A DNA stretch of 64,000 bases, taken from assembly GCA_029964075.1 (NCBI GenBank), contig CM057149.1, positions 7,326,465 through 7,390,464 on the forward strand, given 5' to 3'. Positions 30,301-36,309 of the stretch are shown one piece after another. Made by a program: the position numbers and the translations under genes. The first letter of the stretch is position 1. Every line of letters begins with the position of its first letter. A model generated the notes under the pieces. That model was given only the letters and a program-made list of their open reading frames with translations. It was not told the origin of the DNA and did not search any database. The DNA is from Patiria pectinifera. Its lineage: Eukaryota; Echinodermata; Asteroidea; Valvatida; Asterinidae.

Positions 30301-32092
30301 TTGCGATGGTCGGGGGAAAAAATCTGAACTTTATTGTAATGAGCCATAAAAAGCTGATTTTAAAAGCCACTACTTCGTTTAGGACCACTCAAACAAAAGT
30401 ACATGCATAGTGCCATCATTAACACAAAATACATATATACTCCCCTTCAGAAAAAAAAGTTATGCCAACAGACCGAGAGACCCTAATTTCCTCTATCCAT
30501 GTGACCCGAATCAAAAGTTTCAGTACAAGTACAACGCTAGTCTGCACTTGCAGGTATGAGTTGGCGCGCGCTCGCGTACAAATTAGTCCGCGTTCGAGTT
30601 GGCCCGCGTACGAATTGGTCTGCATACAAGTTGGCTTGTGTACTACGAGTTGATTTATGTTCGTGCAGGGAATTGGCAGTCAAAGCGGAGTACGAGTATT
30701 TGTACACTGTATGCATACAGATTTATTTGTTTAGTGTTTGTGTAGTAAGTATACGGGGAATAATGAAAACTTTTGAAGTGGGAAATGTTAAATCTGAAAG
30801 TTTCATTTTTGGCAAGATTACCACATGCGAAGTTCACTAATTTTTCCTCTGTATTGACTAACAAGCCCCCAGATAGCAATTTCATGTCATCAAAGTCAAT
30901 TCGAGCAGCGAGAAAATACAAGCATTTTCTTAGGAAACACTTAGAATTTTTCAGTCCACTCTCATAGGGTTTGCACACAGAGTGTTGAGTGAACTTCGTA
31001 TATGGAAATCTTTCCCCGCGTTCGAGTTGGCCCGCATACGAATTGGTCTGAATACAAGTTGGCTCACGTACTACGAGTTGATCTAAGTTCGTGCAGGGAA
31101 TTGGCAGTCAAAGCGGAGTACGAGTATTTGTACACTGTATGCATACATATTTATTTGTTTGGTGTTTGTGTAGTAAGTATACGGAGAATAATGAAAACTT
31201 TTGAAGTGGGAAATGTTAAATATGAAAGTTTCATTTTTTAACAAATTTGCAGCAAAAGTTTGTGTCAGTTTGGGCTTTTATATTTCAGATTGCAGAAAAA
31301 TGTTGCAACTTGACGCCACTTCAGCAGTTGTGTACAAAGTCTATAGAGACTCAACAAAATTTTCCAAGTATTTCCTAACAAATTGGAAATGTTTCTCAGT
31401 CCCAGATTCATGTCTACTCTTATCATCATTTTTGCAATGACCGACCTTCACTAAGATGATATATGAAGTAAAAAGTGGCGTCAGGTTGCAACATTTTTTC
31501 CAAAATAACCATGAATAAAATATAAAACAAACTGTCTAAAACAGTCTAAAACGACACATCAGAAATAACACTTGACAACAAACAGGAGTTATGGAGTAAC
31601 ACAAGTTTTAGCTAAAATCATGAAATAACCAAATAAACAAATATTTCAACACTTTCAAACTTAAGATGAACAAATCAAACGAACTCACCTGTCTGAAAGC
31701 ATGCCCCCAATCATGGACCCAATCAAGGTGCTCAGTGACTGAGACAGAAATGCCCAACTCATGCTAGCCACACTGCTCCCCGTCTGACAACCGAGATCTA
31801 AAAGGGTCGGTCCAAGTAAAGCCACACACATCCCGAAACTCCAAAACACGCTGCAGTAAGTCACAGTGGCTTGAAAGTTGTCTAGAAACAAAGTCTTGGC
31901 GGTGTGGGTGGGTTTTCTTCTGGCCGTGGACTGCTTTTCACTGCTGTCTGTCGGGCCGGTTTCCCCTTGCCCCGTTGTTGTTGCCGTGCTAGCGTAGCCG
32001 GCTGCCGGCCTGCCCGGGCCTGACGAGCTCTCAGCCCCGTCAGGGTCATGTGAACGGCCCGGTCCGGGACTTCTCTCTCGTAAACTCGCCAT
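179..32092 (-). CDS. MFSD4/NaGLT1-like MFS transporter, 5' part (2 exons)
   Basis: Join of 31689-32092 and 179-374 on the minus strand, giving the first 200 residues; the gene continues beyond the left edge. The family (MFSD4A/MFSD4B, the latter known as a sodium-dependent glucose transporter) consists of 12-helix plasma-membrane carriers. Seen here: a cytoplasmic Ser/Pro/Gly-rich N-terminus (residues 1-68), then four hydrophobic segments near residues 75-98, 105-131, 137-158 and 163-185. The first holds the family-like stretch GPTLLDLGCQT. Helix 2 is followed by GGMLSDR, an MFS motif-A form (G-x-L/M-x-D-R) split across the intron. The block IDTVANVSLLKIYG in exon 2 is also typical. Phases fit exactly: exon 1 ends with two bases of a codon and exon 2 supplies the third. 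Start chosen at the ATG at 32092, in a favourable context (A at -3, G at +4). Family confident; paralogue and substrate not determined. Confidence 0.85.
1917..2192 (+). mobile_element. hAT-like MITE, family V, copy 1 (decayed ends)
   Basis: Internal sequence matches the intact copy at 25088-25399: the GGGGTTCGGGGC block, TTGGATTCTAGATGCTCTG, the CACTTTAACCAATGTTTTTT stretch and TGCCTGCCTTT. Ends are GGGCGGATC on the left and GGATCCGCCTTG on the right, decayed versions of the CAAGGGCGGATCC terminus. No target duplication is visible. Confidence 0.7.
2367..2875 (-). mobile_element. TTAA-flanked MITE, family Y, copy 1
   Basis: Bounded by TTAA at 2363-2366 and 2876-2879, with inverted ends of the form AGnnnTAGTCCATCATTTG. 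The body has a GC-rich centre (CGCGCGCACGTG region) and the conserved segment around TTCTCGGAATATACAGCTGA in the opposite orientation. Three other copies are at 3570, 34760 and 41554. TTAA targets are typical of piggyBac-type transposases. It has no coding capacity. Confidence 0.8.
3570..4053 (+). mobile_element. TTAA-flanked MITE, family Y, copy 2
   Basis: Inverted partner of copy 1. TTAA at 3566-3569 and 4054-4057, with ends AGTCCATCATTTGCAG and CAAATGATGGACTATG. It contains the ATTCGTCGGATCGGTGCGC core. Confidence 0.8.
4474..4660. mobile_element. pogo/Tc1-type MITE with TA target duplication
   Basis: 187 bp flanked by TA (4472-4473 and 4661-4662). Left end CAGTCGAGTCTCGTGAATAC; the complement of the right end begins CAGTCAAATCTCGTTAGTAC. 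The inverted ends run about 28 bp with few mismatches. The CAGTCRARTCTCG start resembles the ends of pogo/Tigger-type elements. Confidence 0.8.
4699..5172. mobile_element. hAT-like MITE with 8-bp target duplication
   Basis: Ends are TAGGGCCGTCTA on the left and TAGGGCTGTCTGG (complement) on the right. Flanks ATACACAC (4691-4698) and ATACGCAC (5173-5180) match in 7 of 8 bases, as expected for a hAT duplication. It contains AT-rich ATATTCGAATATT-like subterminal repeats. A related fragment is at about 61495-61770. Confidence 0.8.
6511..6776. mobile_element. Probable degenerate MITE with GTCACACTG ends
   Basis: Left GGCCCTGTCACACTG and right CAGTGTGACAC form a short inverted end. The interior repeats AGGACTT/GGACTC words. 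No target duplication is visible, so the limits are uncertain. Confidence 0.45.
7635..7940 (+). repeat. Dispersed repeat family W, copy 1
   Basis: About 300 bp, alignable throughout with 40697-41020. Shared words are AATAGGGAACA, CACGAAATAGATATATGGAT, AAAAACTAGGA and ACACGAGAACAAAGAA. The ends are weakly inverted (CCCT-TGGAGAC and GTCTCCACAAG). No coding capacity; probably a MITE of an unnamed family. Confidence 0.65.
9395..9545 (+). repeat. Dispersed repeat family U, copy 1
   Basis: About 150 bp resembling 57008-57160: shared GTGTGAA-G-CTCTAGTC, GGTCAAAA and GGCTCCCTG-TGT words in the same order. Nature unknown. Confidence 0.5.
9530..9735. other. GC-rich coding-like patch of unknown identity
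   Basis: This stretch is clearly GC-richer than the intron around it and is open on the plus strand (reading SQIIDVLNAIASAINTVRLF). On the minus strand it is open into a strong donor-like GAGAG|GTAGGT at about 9625. I do not recognise a family on either strand. It could be a decayed gene fragment captured by the adjoining repeat, or an alternative exon. Confidence 0.25.
10862..10930 (+). repeat. Family V MITE fragment
   Basis: A short internal piece of the hAT-like family V: TTGGATTCTAGATG-TCTGTGG followed by TGAGGCAATT-CTGAC and CCAATTTTTTGAG. Both ends are missing. Confidence 0.55.
11786..11836. repeat. Perfect 18-bp hairpin stem
   Basis: Left arm AGACCGGTTGGAGTCTGG (11786-11803) and its exact complement at 11819-11836, with a 15-base loop. 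A smaller hairpin with the same GACCGG word is at 11397-11416. Probably the remnant of an element. Confidence 0.75.
11972..12528. mobile_element. TTAA-flanked MITE, family Z
   Basis: TTAA at 11968-11971 and 12529-12532. Inverted ends are AGGGACACTGCATCCT and, by complement on the right, AGGGGCACTAGGTCCT. About 557 bp. A 180-codon minus-strand open frame overlapping its right half has no recognisable protein and reads through the end of the element. Confidence 0.75.
13259..13432. mobile_element. Decayed hAT-like MITE (CAGTGGCGGATC end)
   Basis: Starts CAGTGGCGGATC, a form seen at hAT ends. A related inverted GTGGATCCACC lies near 13425. The interior is poly-C/poly-G rich. The expected 8-bp duplication was not found on the right. 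Confidence 0.45.
13471..14009 (+). mobile_element. TTAA-flanked MITE, family X, copy 1
   Basis: TTAA at 13467-13470 and 14010-14013. Inverted ends are AGGGAATGAACAACATTTGC and, on the right, GCAAATGTTATATCTTCCCT. The body contains the family words TCTGGTTCCCTGACC, GATGAAACGGAGCAATT and a perfect 26-bp palindrome at 13827-13852. 539 bp, non-coding. Six near-complete copies and one fragment occur in the window. Confidence 0.88.
14493..14882 (+). repeat. Tandem duplication, two ~195-bp units
   Basis: Unit 1 (14493-14690) and unit 2 (14691-14882) are nearly identical. Each starts AATTATACCAGGTATTCC and ends ACAATACAGAATACACACTG. Unit 2 lacks about 9 bases near the start. The copies produce matching minus-strand open frames that are not convincing genes. 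Confidence 0.85.
14912..15429 (+). mobile_element. TTAA-flanked MITE, family X, copy 2
   Basis: TTAA at 14908-14911 and 15430-15433. Ends AGGGAATGTACAACATTTGC and GCAAATGTTGTATCTTCCCT are near-perfect inverted repeats. Same orientation as copy 1, with about 0.9 kb between them, and it carries the GGTCGGCCGACC palindrome core. Confidence 0.88.
17585..18029. mobile_element. Long-palindrome MITE, family K, copy 1 (TA target)
   Basis: Flanked by TA at 17583-17584 and 18030-18031. The left end is shortened (CAAGGTGAATGAAGTTCTGC); the right end is ...TTTACTCACCCTG. Almost the whole element is self-complementary about a centre near 17805, for example TTTAGTACAAGAATCAT on the left against GATTCTCGTACAAA on the right. 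Full partner at 62097-62563. Confidence 0.85.
18511..18575 (+). repeat. Short tandem repeat, three ~21-bp units
   Basis: Three successive units of the form AAATCATGTTTCTGTCGGC, the last with two substitutions. Confidence 0.8.
19172..19680 (-). mobile_element. TTAA-flanked MITE, family X, copy 3
   Basis: TTAA at 19168-19171 and 19681-19684, opposite in orientation to copies 1 and 2. It carries the palindrome in mutated form (GGTCAGCCGACC) and the GGAACCAGACTACTTGAA word. Non-coding. Confidence 0.85.
20365..20588. mobile_element. TTAA-flanked MITE, family Q
   Basis: TTAA at 20361-20364 and 20589-20592. Inverted ends are CCAGTTCGCGT and, on the right, ACGTGAACTGG. 224 bp, single copy in the window. 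Confidence 0.75.
20985..21215 (+). repeat. Imperfect short repeats of CTGCTGAATCCAAC type
   Basis: At least five spaced occurrences of GCTnAATCCAAC(A/C/G)G and one inverted form, CCTGTTGGATTCAGCAGG, at the right end. Minisatellite-like; origin unknown. Confidence 0.6.
21442..22130. mobile_element. hAT-like element H1 with GAGTCC hexamer arrays
   Basis: Ends CAGTGTTGTAG and CTACAACACTG, flanked by a perfect 8-bp duplication ACCAGTAT (21434-21441 and 22131-22138). Both subterminal regions are made of GAGTCC/TCCGAG hexamers (about 21455-21556 and 21970-22121). The 410-bp centre is unique sequence with no long open frame. The terminus form and 8-bp duplication fit the hAT superfamily. Confidence 0.88.
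22350..22640. promoter_or_regulatory. Candidate conserved non-coding element
   Basis: A complex, repeat-free and relatively GC-rich stretch inside the transporter intron, with words such as CTTATCAG (GATA-like), CCTTTAATC and GGCCAATGA. Only composition and motif words support this; conservation was not tested. Confidence 0.25.
22761..23287 (+). mobile_element. MITE family X, copy 4 (decayed TTAA sites)
   Basis: Same ends as the other copies, but the flanking sites have drifted (TTGG on the left, TTAG on the right). It contains GTGGTCGGCTGACCACG in place of the palindrome. Confidence 0.83.
23487..23658 (-). mobile_element. hAT-like MITE family V, copy 2 (truncated)
   Basis: Reverse orientation. 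It keeps the terminus GGATCCGCCCTTG at the right and the GGTTAAAGTGGTCAGAAATT block, but lacks the other end. Confidence 0.75.
24290..24911. mobile_element. MITE with CGATTTCA / TGAAATCG ends
   Basis: The left end CCGATTTCATCAAACTCTTC is matched by the complement of the right end, ACCGATTTCACGAAGCTCTG. Subterminal regions are full of TTGCGACGC, ACACGTCGTAA and related CpG-rich words in both orientations, and the centre is AT-rich. Target duplication not resolved. Confidence 0.65.
25088..25399 (+). mobile_element. hAT-like MITE family V, intact copy
   Basis: 312 bp with ends CAAGGGCGGATCCA and TGGATCCGCCCTTG, flanked by perfect 8-bp duplications ATAGCAAA (25080-25087 and 25400-25407). It defines the family; other copies are at 1917, 10862 and 23487. 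Confidence 0.9.
25795..26175. repeat. Repeat with GGAGGATTTTGCAGGATTGAGG words
   Basis: Four occurrences of GGAGGA(A/T)TTTGCAGGATTGAG-like words, one inverted at the left end (AATCCTCCAAAATCC). The ends are therefore inverted copies, which suggests a degenerate MITE. Confidence 0.5.
26265..26374. repeat. Hairpin-forming inverted repeat
   Basis: ATACTGAAAA...GAACTGCAAAGGA on the left pairs with TCCTTTGCAGTTCTTTTCAGTAT on the right. An inner stem of TTTCAAGGATT is also present, so the unit is a nested hairpin of about 110 bp. Confidence 0.75.
26780..27190. promoter_or_regulatory. Candidate conserved non-coding element
   Basis: Complex repeat-free sequence with CpG-rich words (TACGGCCGCAATTAGCGCG) between repeat-rich stretches. 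No open frame resembles a known protein. Inference from composition only. Confidence 0.2.
28430..28810 (+). mobile_element. tRNA-derived SINE interrupted by a MITE
   Basis: tRNA-like promoter boxes: A box TGGCGTAGCGG (28442-28452) and B box GATTCGAATCC (28484-28494), followed by a body reading TGGATTGGGTTTTCAGACCC and TTTTTCCGCCACCTCTAAAAC. The body resumes after an inserted element at 28581-28784 (CTCTAAAACTGTTTCC). It cannot form a complete tRNA. Confidence 0.75.
28581..28784 (+). mobile_element. MITE family M, copy 1, 9-bp target duplication
   Basis: 204 bp with 28-bp inverted ends starting GGAAAGATTTCCATATACGA, flanked by CTCTAAAAC on both sides (28572-28580 and 28785-28793). A 9-bp duplication suggests a Mutator-like transposase. 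It lies inside a SINE body. Copy 2 at 30811-31015. Confidence 0.85.
29659..30029. mobile_element. Inverted-repeat element (~50-bp arms)
   Basis: The left arm 29659-29711 and right arm 29979-30029 are complementary over words such as GTGCACCACCAAGAGTTTGC and CCATGGAG. The interior is unique. Probably a MITE; target duplication unclear. Confidence 0.65.
30588..31240 (+). repeat. Direct duplication flanking a MITE
   Basis: The ~225-bp segments 30588-30810 and 31016-31240 are close copies, sharing CGCGTTCGAGTTGGCCCGC, GTGCAGGGAATTGGCAGTC and TTGAAGTGGGAAATGTTAAA. Between them lies MITE family M copy 2, so a unit of flank plus element was partly duplicated, or the element sits at the junction. 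Confidence 0.8.
30811..31015 (-). mobile_element. MITE family M, copy 2
   Basis: Same element as 28581-28784 in opposite orientation. Left end GGCAAGATTACCACATGCGA is diverged; right end matches TATGGAAATCTTTCC exactly. No 9-bp duplication, consistent with later rearrangement. Confidence 0.8.
31689..32092 (-). CDS. MFS transporter exon 1 (residues 1-134 + 2 nt)
   Basis: Coding part of the first exon, 404 nt, ending at a consensus donor (CAG|GTGAGT on the minus strand, intron starting at 31688). It encodes the hydrophilic N-terminus (GRPAAGYASTATTTGQGETG region, low complexity) and the first two membrane helices. The exon is much more GC-rich than the flanks, which supports real coding sequence. 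No clear TATA box or initiator was recognised upstream. Confidence 0.88.
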
Positions 32093-33069
32093 GATGATGG
32101 TGGGTGATGAACAGATTAACTGAATTACGCGATGAAGTCAGAAATCATCATCATGCCACATGCACACACCACACAAAACACAGCTGACTTGAAGAAAGCC
32201 TGAACAACAAGATATATGACTAAAGGAAAACCTAACAGGTTGTCGAAACATGGACACCCATGCCTACGCTAACCACCAAAGGCAACCACTACCACTCGCG
32301 TGTTGCATTGCAATATATTCAATACGTGACGATCAAACTACACGCAGGTGTATAATGTAGAGATAATGGATCAAGTGCTACTTCGGTCGTCACCACTTTC
32401 TTAAGAGGGGTGTTACATAAAAAAAATCTCGCCTCGTAGAATATATCGCACAAACTAATCGAATAAATGATTGCACGAAGATTTCATTTTAAATCAATGA
32501 ACATAATAGCATCGCATTTTGCAACAAAATTGCAATTTTAACAGCTTTCCTACAAAATATATAGTTACCTGTGAAAAATAATGATGGAACCTTCACGCGT
32601 GAGCAGGAAAGTTAGTGTACAATTGTGGCGTTCAATTAATACAATACGTTGTGTGTACAATCATACAAACGATTCCTGTGTGGTTGGGTACAGTACAATT
32701 ATTCTGAGATATGTATTACCGTGAATATGTGATGGTAATATGATTGTCAAAGAGTCTGACCTTGCTCCTTTTTATGCATGGTTGGAATAACTTCAAGTCC
32801 TCAAAATATCCGGGCAATTTTTTATTAAATACAAAGGGAGCGCAGGCAAGAGCGGCTTAGGGTGGGTGGGGCATCTCAGACCTTTAACCAATCTTTAATC
32901 TTTTACACTTTACAGGTACTGGAGAAATATAAAACACCTATCGTTGCTTGAAATACGTGCAAATTTCGGTTCATTGTTTTAAAGCTTTGGGCCACTGTAC
33001 ATGTATGTGGTGAACACCCCCCTTGTAAATTATGAAAGTGAACTAGTATCTACAACTATGTTGCAGATA
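32093..33069. other. Upstream flank / 5'UTR region of the transporter gene
   Basis: AT-rich sequence upstream of the transporter ATG. It should contain the 5'UTR and promoter, but I see no convincing TATA box, initiator or CpG-island signal. No repeats recognised. Confidence 0.4.
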
Positions 33070-33286
33070 CTAGATTCTATAAAGAGGTTTTAAAGAACAA
33101 GACTCTGTATCTGTGTCACAAAAATGGTCCCTTTTCCTTCAAGTTTACCAACCCAAATTCCATTAAACATACCTCATTATGTTTAATGGAATATGGCCTG
33201 GGATTAATAGAGGAAAAAGGAACCTTTTTTGTGATTCAGATACAGAGTCCCGTTTTTTAGGGCCTCTTAGAATCTAGAATCTACAA
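33070..33286. mobile_element. Palindromic MITE-like hairpin element
   Basis: Near-continuous inverted repeat. TAGATTCT-AAGAGG at the left pairs with CCTCTTAGAATCTA at the right; inward, GACTCTGTATCTG pairs with CAGATACAGAGTC, and the centre is ATTCCATTAAACATA/TATGTTTAATGGAAT. Confidence 0.75.
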
Positions 33287-33407
33287 CACAGTTTTAGCTC
33301 CAGCTCTATATGTCGTATTCCTCATGAGCATTGGAGCTGGAGTTACTCAAGCTAATGCTACAACATGAATGTTTCTGGTAAACCCATTTGGACAAACCCT
33401 GGACCAA

Positions 33408-33499
33408 CCTAGTCCGAGTAACTTGGACCCAACCTATCGCCAAACCATGTCCGAATGTTAAAAAAGGCGATAAGTTGGGTCCAAGCTACTCGGACTAGG
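33408..33499. repeat. 34-bp stem hairpin
   Basis: Arms 33408-33441 and 33466-33499 are complementary with few mismatches (CCTAGTCCGAGTAACTTGG against CCAAGCTACTCGGACTAGG), with a 24-base loop. It directly precedes the LINE remnant. Confidence 0.8.
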
Positions 33500-33524
33500 A
33501 ACAACCTGTGAAAGTATGACAGCT

Positions 33525-33850
33525 ACCGACTTTGGCAGAAGGAACAGGACAAGAACAGCCCCTAGAACAAGGAGCTGATTGTCGACCCCGCTGTTGGACT
33601 CCCAACTCCCACGCAACCTCTGGACCAAATGAACCGGTTCCGCACTGGCGCTGGACCCTGCAGGGCTACCGTCCAACAACAGACCAACAACAATCTGCCC
33701 CTCTCTGTACCGGCGGTGTTGAGGAGACGATGGAACATGTCGTGCGGGAGTGCCCTCTGCAGCGGTACCAATTAGGCACTTCACCTCGCGGATGACCTGA
33801 CGGTCATGTGGCTTTGCCAGACAACCATTGGCAAATAACATTCGGGCAAC
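33525..33850 (+). pseudogene. LINE reverse-transcriptase ORF, C-terminal remnant
   Basis: Plus-strand translation, in shifting frames, gives NRFRTGAGPCRA, then LCTGGVEETMEHVVRECPL, then LHLADDLTVMWLCQ. This order (RFRTG, a cysteine pair with ET-EHV--ECPL, then LH-ADD---WL) is characteristic of the tail after the RT/RNase H region of non-LTR retrotransposons of the Jockey/CR1 group. Frameshifts and a stop break it, and no RT domain lies upstream. The clade is not determined. Confidence 0.6.
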
Positions 33851-34759
33851 AGCGTTCGCGGAGAGAATGTTTCAAATGTTGCCGAGTGCTGTCCCATCTG
33901 AACAAAAGTATTCGTACACTTTTATTCATTTTGCTTATTTCGGATTAACTCTCATCAACAGCAAGAATACAAAACTCCGCAACATAAATCTTTTTTATTC
34001 ATTCTCTTAAAAAAACACCTTAATTTTCTTCAAATATTTACAAGCATTTTTAATAACAATGCCTACATTTGAAATTTAGGTTTCAATTAATAATGTAAAA
34101 TACAGGTTTAAAATCCATCCATTAACTGTAACTATAAACTTGGATTTTGTACATAACTTGTGTCATCTCTACAGGTTGTCCCACAAAAAAAAACAACTAA
34201 CAGACAAAAACCAATTATTAAAGGTACATGTATATTGCACGTGGGTTTTGGGATATTTTCAAATTACATCTTAAAGTCTGATATTAAACCAATCTACATG
34301 TACCGTACAAACTTTATTTCATTCTAATCAATGCATTCGAACAAACGCTATGCATCATCGAACTCAAGGGTTGAAAATCATCTTGGGCCACTTTCCTTGA
34401 AAGTGAGAAAGCGCAGTTAGAAACACATAAAGGATTTATTTCCTTCGTTCAAGAGTAACGCGGCGACTTATTTCACCGGCTACGATCTGTAAAACTTGAT
34501 AAAAAGTGGCCCACATGGTTTTTAAGTCCATATGTGATTGCTGTATCTTTTAACCAAAGGAAACATATAAGGAAACCAACTAAAAAGCATTTGGAAGACC
34601 AGTTATTCTACTCAGCAATACATTAGACATGATTTTGAATACTACCCCCACTTTTCTGAAAACGTGCCCGATATTCGACTGTTAGGTTTTTTTGGGGAGA
34701 CAACCTGTACAAAAACAAAATAATGAAAATTACCTATGGATTCTTGATGAAGGGCTTAA

Positions 34760-35265
34760 AGCTATAGTCCATGGTTTGCAGCCATCCGAAAAGTAACTGG
34801 CGTAATTATTGTTGAAAACCATACTTGGTTGAAATATAGTAAGTGGACTAAACTCCCTGTGAAATTATTCTTTCTGGCAAGCTGTCATTTTGAAGTAATC
34901 AACAAAACATTTTTTAAATTAGTAGTTCGTTTTGTTATTCGGCGAAGCGCGCCCAAGCGTTGGCACGACGCACACGCGCATGCGGTTGCTATAATTCGTC
35001 GGATCAGTGCGCAACATCGCATATAGCTGCAACCGGCTCAGTGAGAACATGTCTCGGACGCTGAATTCAGGCCCAATTCAAAACATGATTCAGCAACTTT
35101 TGATTTGAAATTGAGATCCTAGAATGCTGTTTTTCTCGGAATATACAGCTGAAGCTGAGCTGAAACTTCATCAGGTTAGTTGTTCAGTATCCTTCATTAT
35201 ATTTTGAACACTTTTGTTGCTTCAAACGAACAAAATGCACAAATTACAAATGATGGACTACATCT
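34760..35265 (+). mobile_element. TTAA-flanked MITE, family Y, copy 3
   Basis: TTAA at 34756-34759 and 35266-35269, with ends AGCTATAGTCCATGG and GATGGACTACATCT. About 506 bp, collinear with copy 2. It holds the extra segment GAACATGTCTCGGACGCTGA, also present in copy 4. Confidence 0.85.
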
Positions 35266-35505
35266 TTAATATAGTGGTCAAATTTCATGCACATCTGTTA
35301 CCTAAAAAGCCATCGTTTTTTAATTTCATGTGAATTTACATATTGATGTGTCAGTAATTCTCCGAAGTTTCAATTACTGGATAGACAAATAGCATATGAA
35401 ATCCAGGGCTGTTACAATTTGTAATAAACAACATTCCTTTCCAACTCTGTTACTCCATTCCCCCACAAAAAAAAGTATAGAAATTAAAATTCAGTGCCCA
35501 TGAAC

Positions 35506-35844
35506 AGTATCGTTTCGGTTTGCGGTAACACCATGTGGTAATAACTACTGTCGCTCAGTAGATATTTAGTTCTGATAAGAACTTGTCCTGCTTATTATCA
35601 ACTTTTGCTCAGTAGTTTCAGTTCTGATAAGAACAGTCTCCTGACGATGACTATAGCAGGCTAGACGAAACGTTGAGACCAAAGACAAGTTTTTTTTAGA
35701 ACTTAAAGCAGGACTTTTCTTATCAGAACTAAAACTACTTAGCGAAAGTTGATAACAAGGTGGACAAGTTCTTATCAGAACTAAATATCTACTGAGCGAC
35801 AGTAGTTATTACCACATGGTGTTACCGCAAACCGAAACGATACT
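35506..35844. mobile_element. Long inverted repeat with GAAACGTTGAG loop motif
   Basis: Outer arms AGTATCGTTTCGGTTTGCGG... and its complement pair over about 70 bp. The TTCTGATAAGAAC blocks pair further in. The region between the arms reads CTGACGATGACTATAGCAGG and then GACGAAACGTTGAGACC, a word set common near Penelope-type or other retroelement ends. Class uncertain. Confidence 0.65.
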
Positions 35845-35999
35845 CTTCTCCACCATGCAAAGCCTAAAATCTTAGACCATGAACAGAAAATAAATTATGT
35901 AACCTGCCACAACAGGTTCCTTAATTGAATTTCCACAAATTTATGATACAGGGTGGAATTAAAAAAAAGAGAAATTATCAAGCTAGATTGATCGGCCAG

Positions 36000-36300
36000 A
36001 TGTCACAGAGCCGACACTGAACTGGCCTCACTACCTGAGCCACTACCTGTAACTTGCCTGATTGTAAAGTTCGCATGAGTGAGCATTATTTCATCTCCAA
36101 ACAAAGGCACCCCACTCAAACTACGGCGATGCATTAAAGCTGTGCATTCAAAATACCATGACAAATTACCGATCCAAGGATAATGCGCTCGGCCAAAACA
36201 AGTGCTTTGCTCTGTTTCCAATTAGCCAGTTAATTAAAAGAGAACCGGGTTTAATTATTGAACGATGACTGCTCAAATACTGCGGCTCCTGGCGCCAAGG
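36000..36300. promoter_or_regulatory. Candidate conserved non-coding element
   Basis: Repeat-free complex sequence with homeodomain-like words (CCAATTAGCCAGTTAATTAA, TTAATTATTGAAC), upstream of the transporter gene and downstream of gene 2. Based on composition only. Confidence 0.25.
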
Positions 36301-36309
36301 CCAGAAACG

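Larger units (their letters stand above)
375..31688 (-). other. Intron 1 of the MFS transporter gene (31.3 kb)
   Basis: A phase-2 intron bounded by GT...AG between the two recognised exons. It holds most of the MITEs and SINEs listed separately. Parts with nothing recognised: 375-1916, 5181-6510, 6780-7634, 7941-9394, 9800-10861, 10931-11396, 12533-13258, 15434-17584, 18032-18510, 18576-19167, 23660-24280, 24912-25079, 26380-28429 and 31241-31688. These are AT-rich, with homopolymer runs and short ACATGT repeats. No other supported exon was seen inside the intron, except that a coding-like patch at 9530-9735 remains unexplained. Confidence 0.8.
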
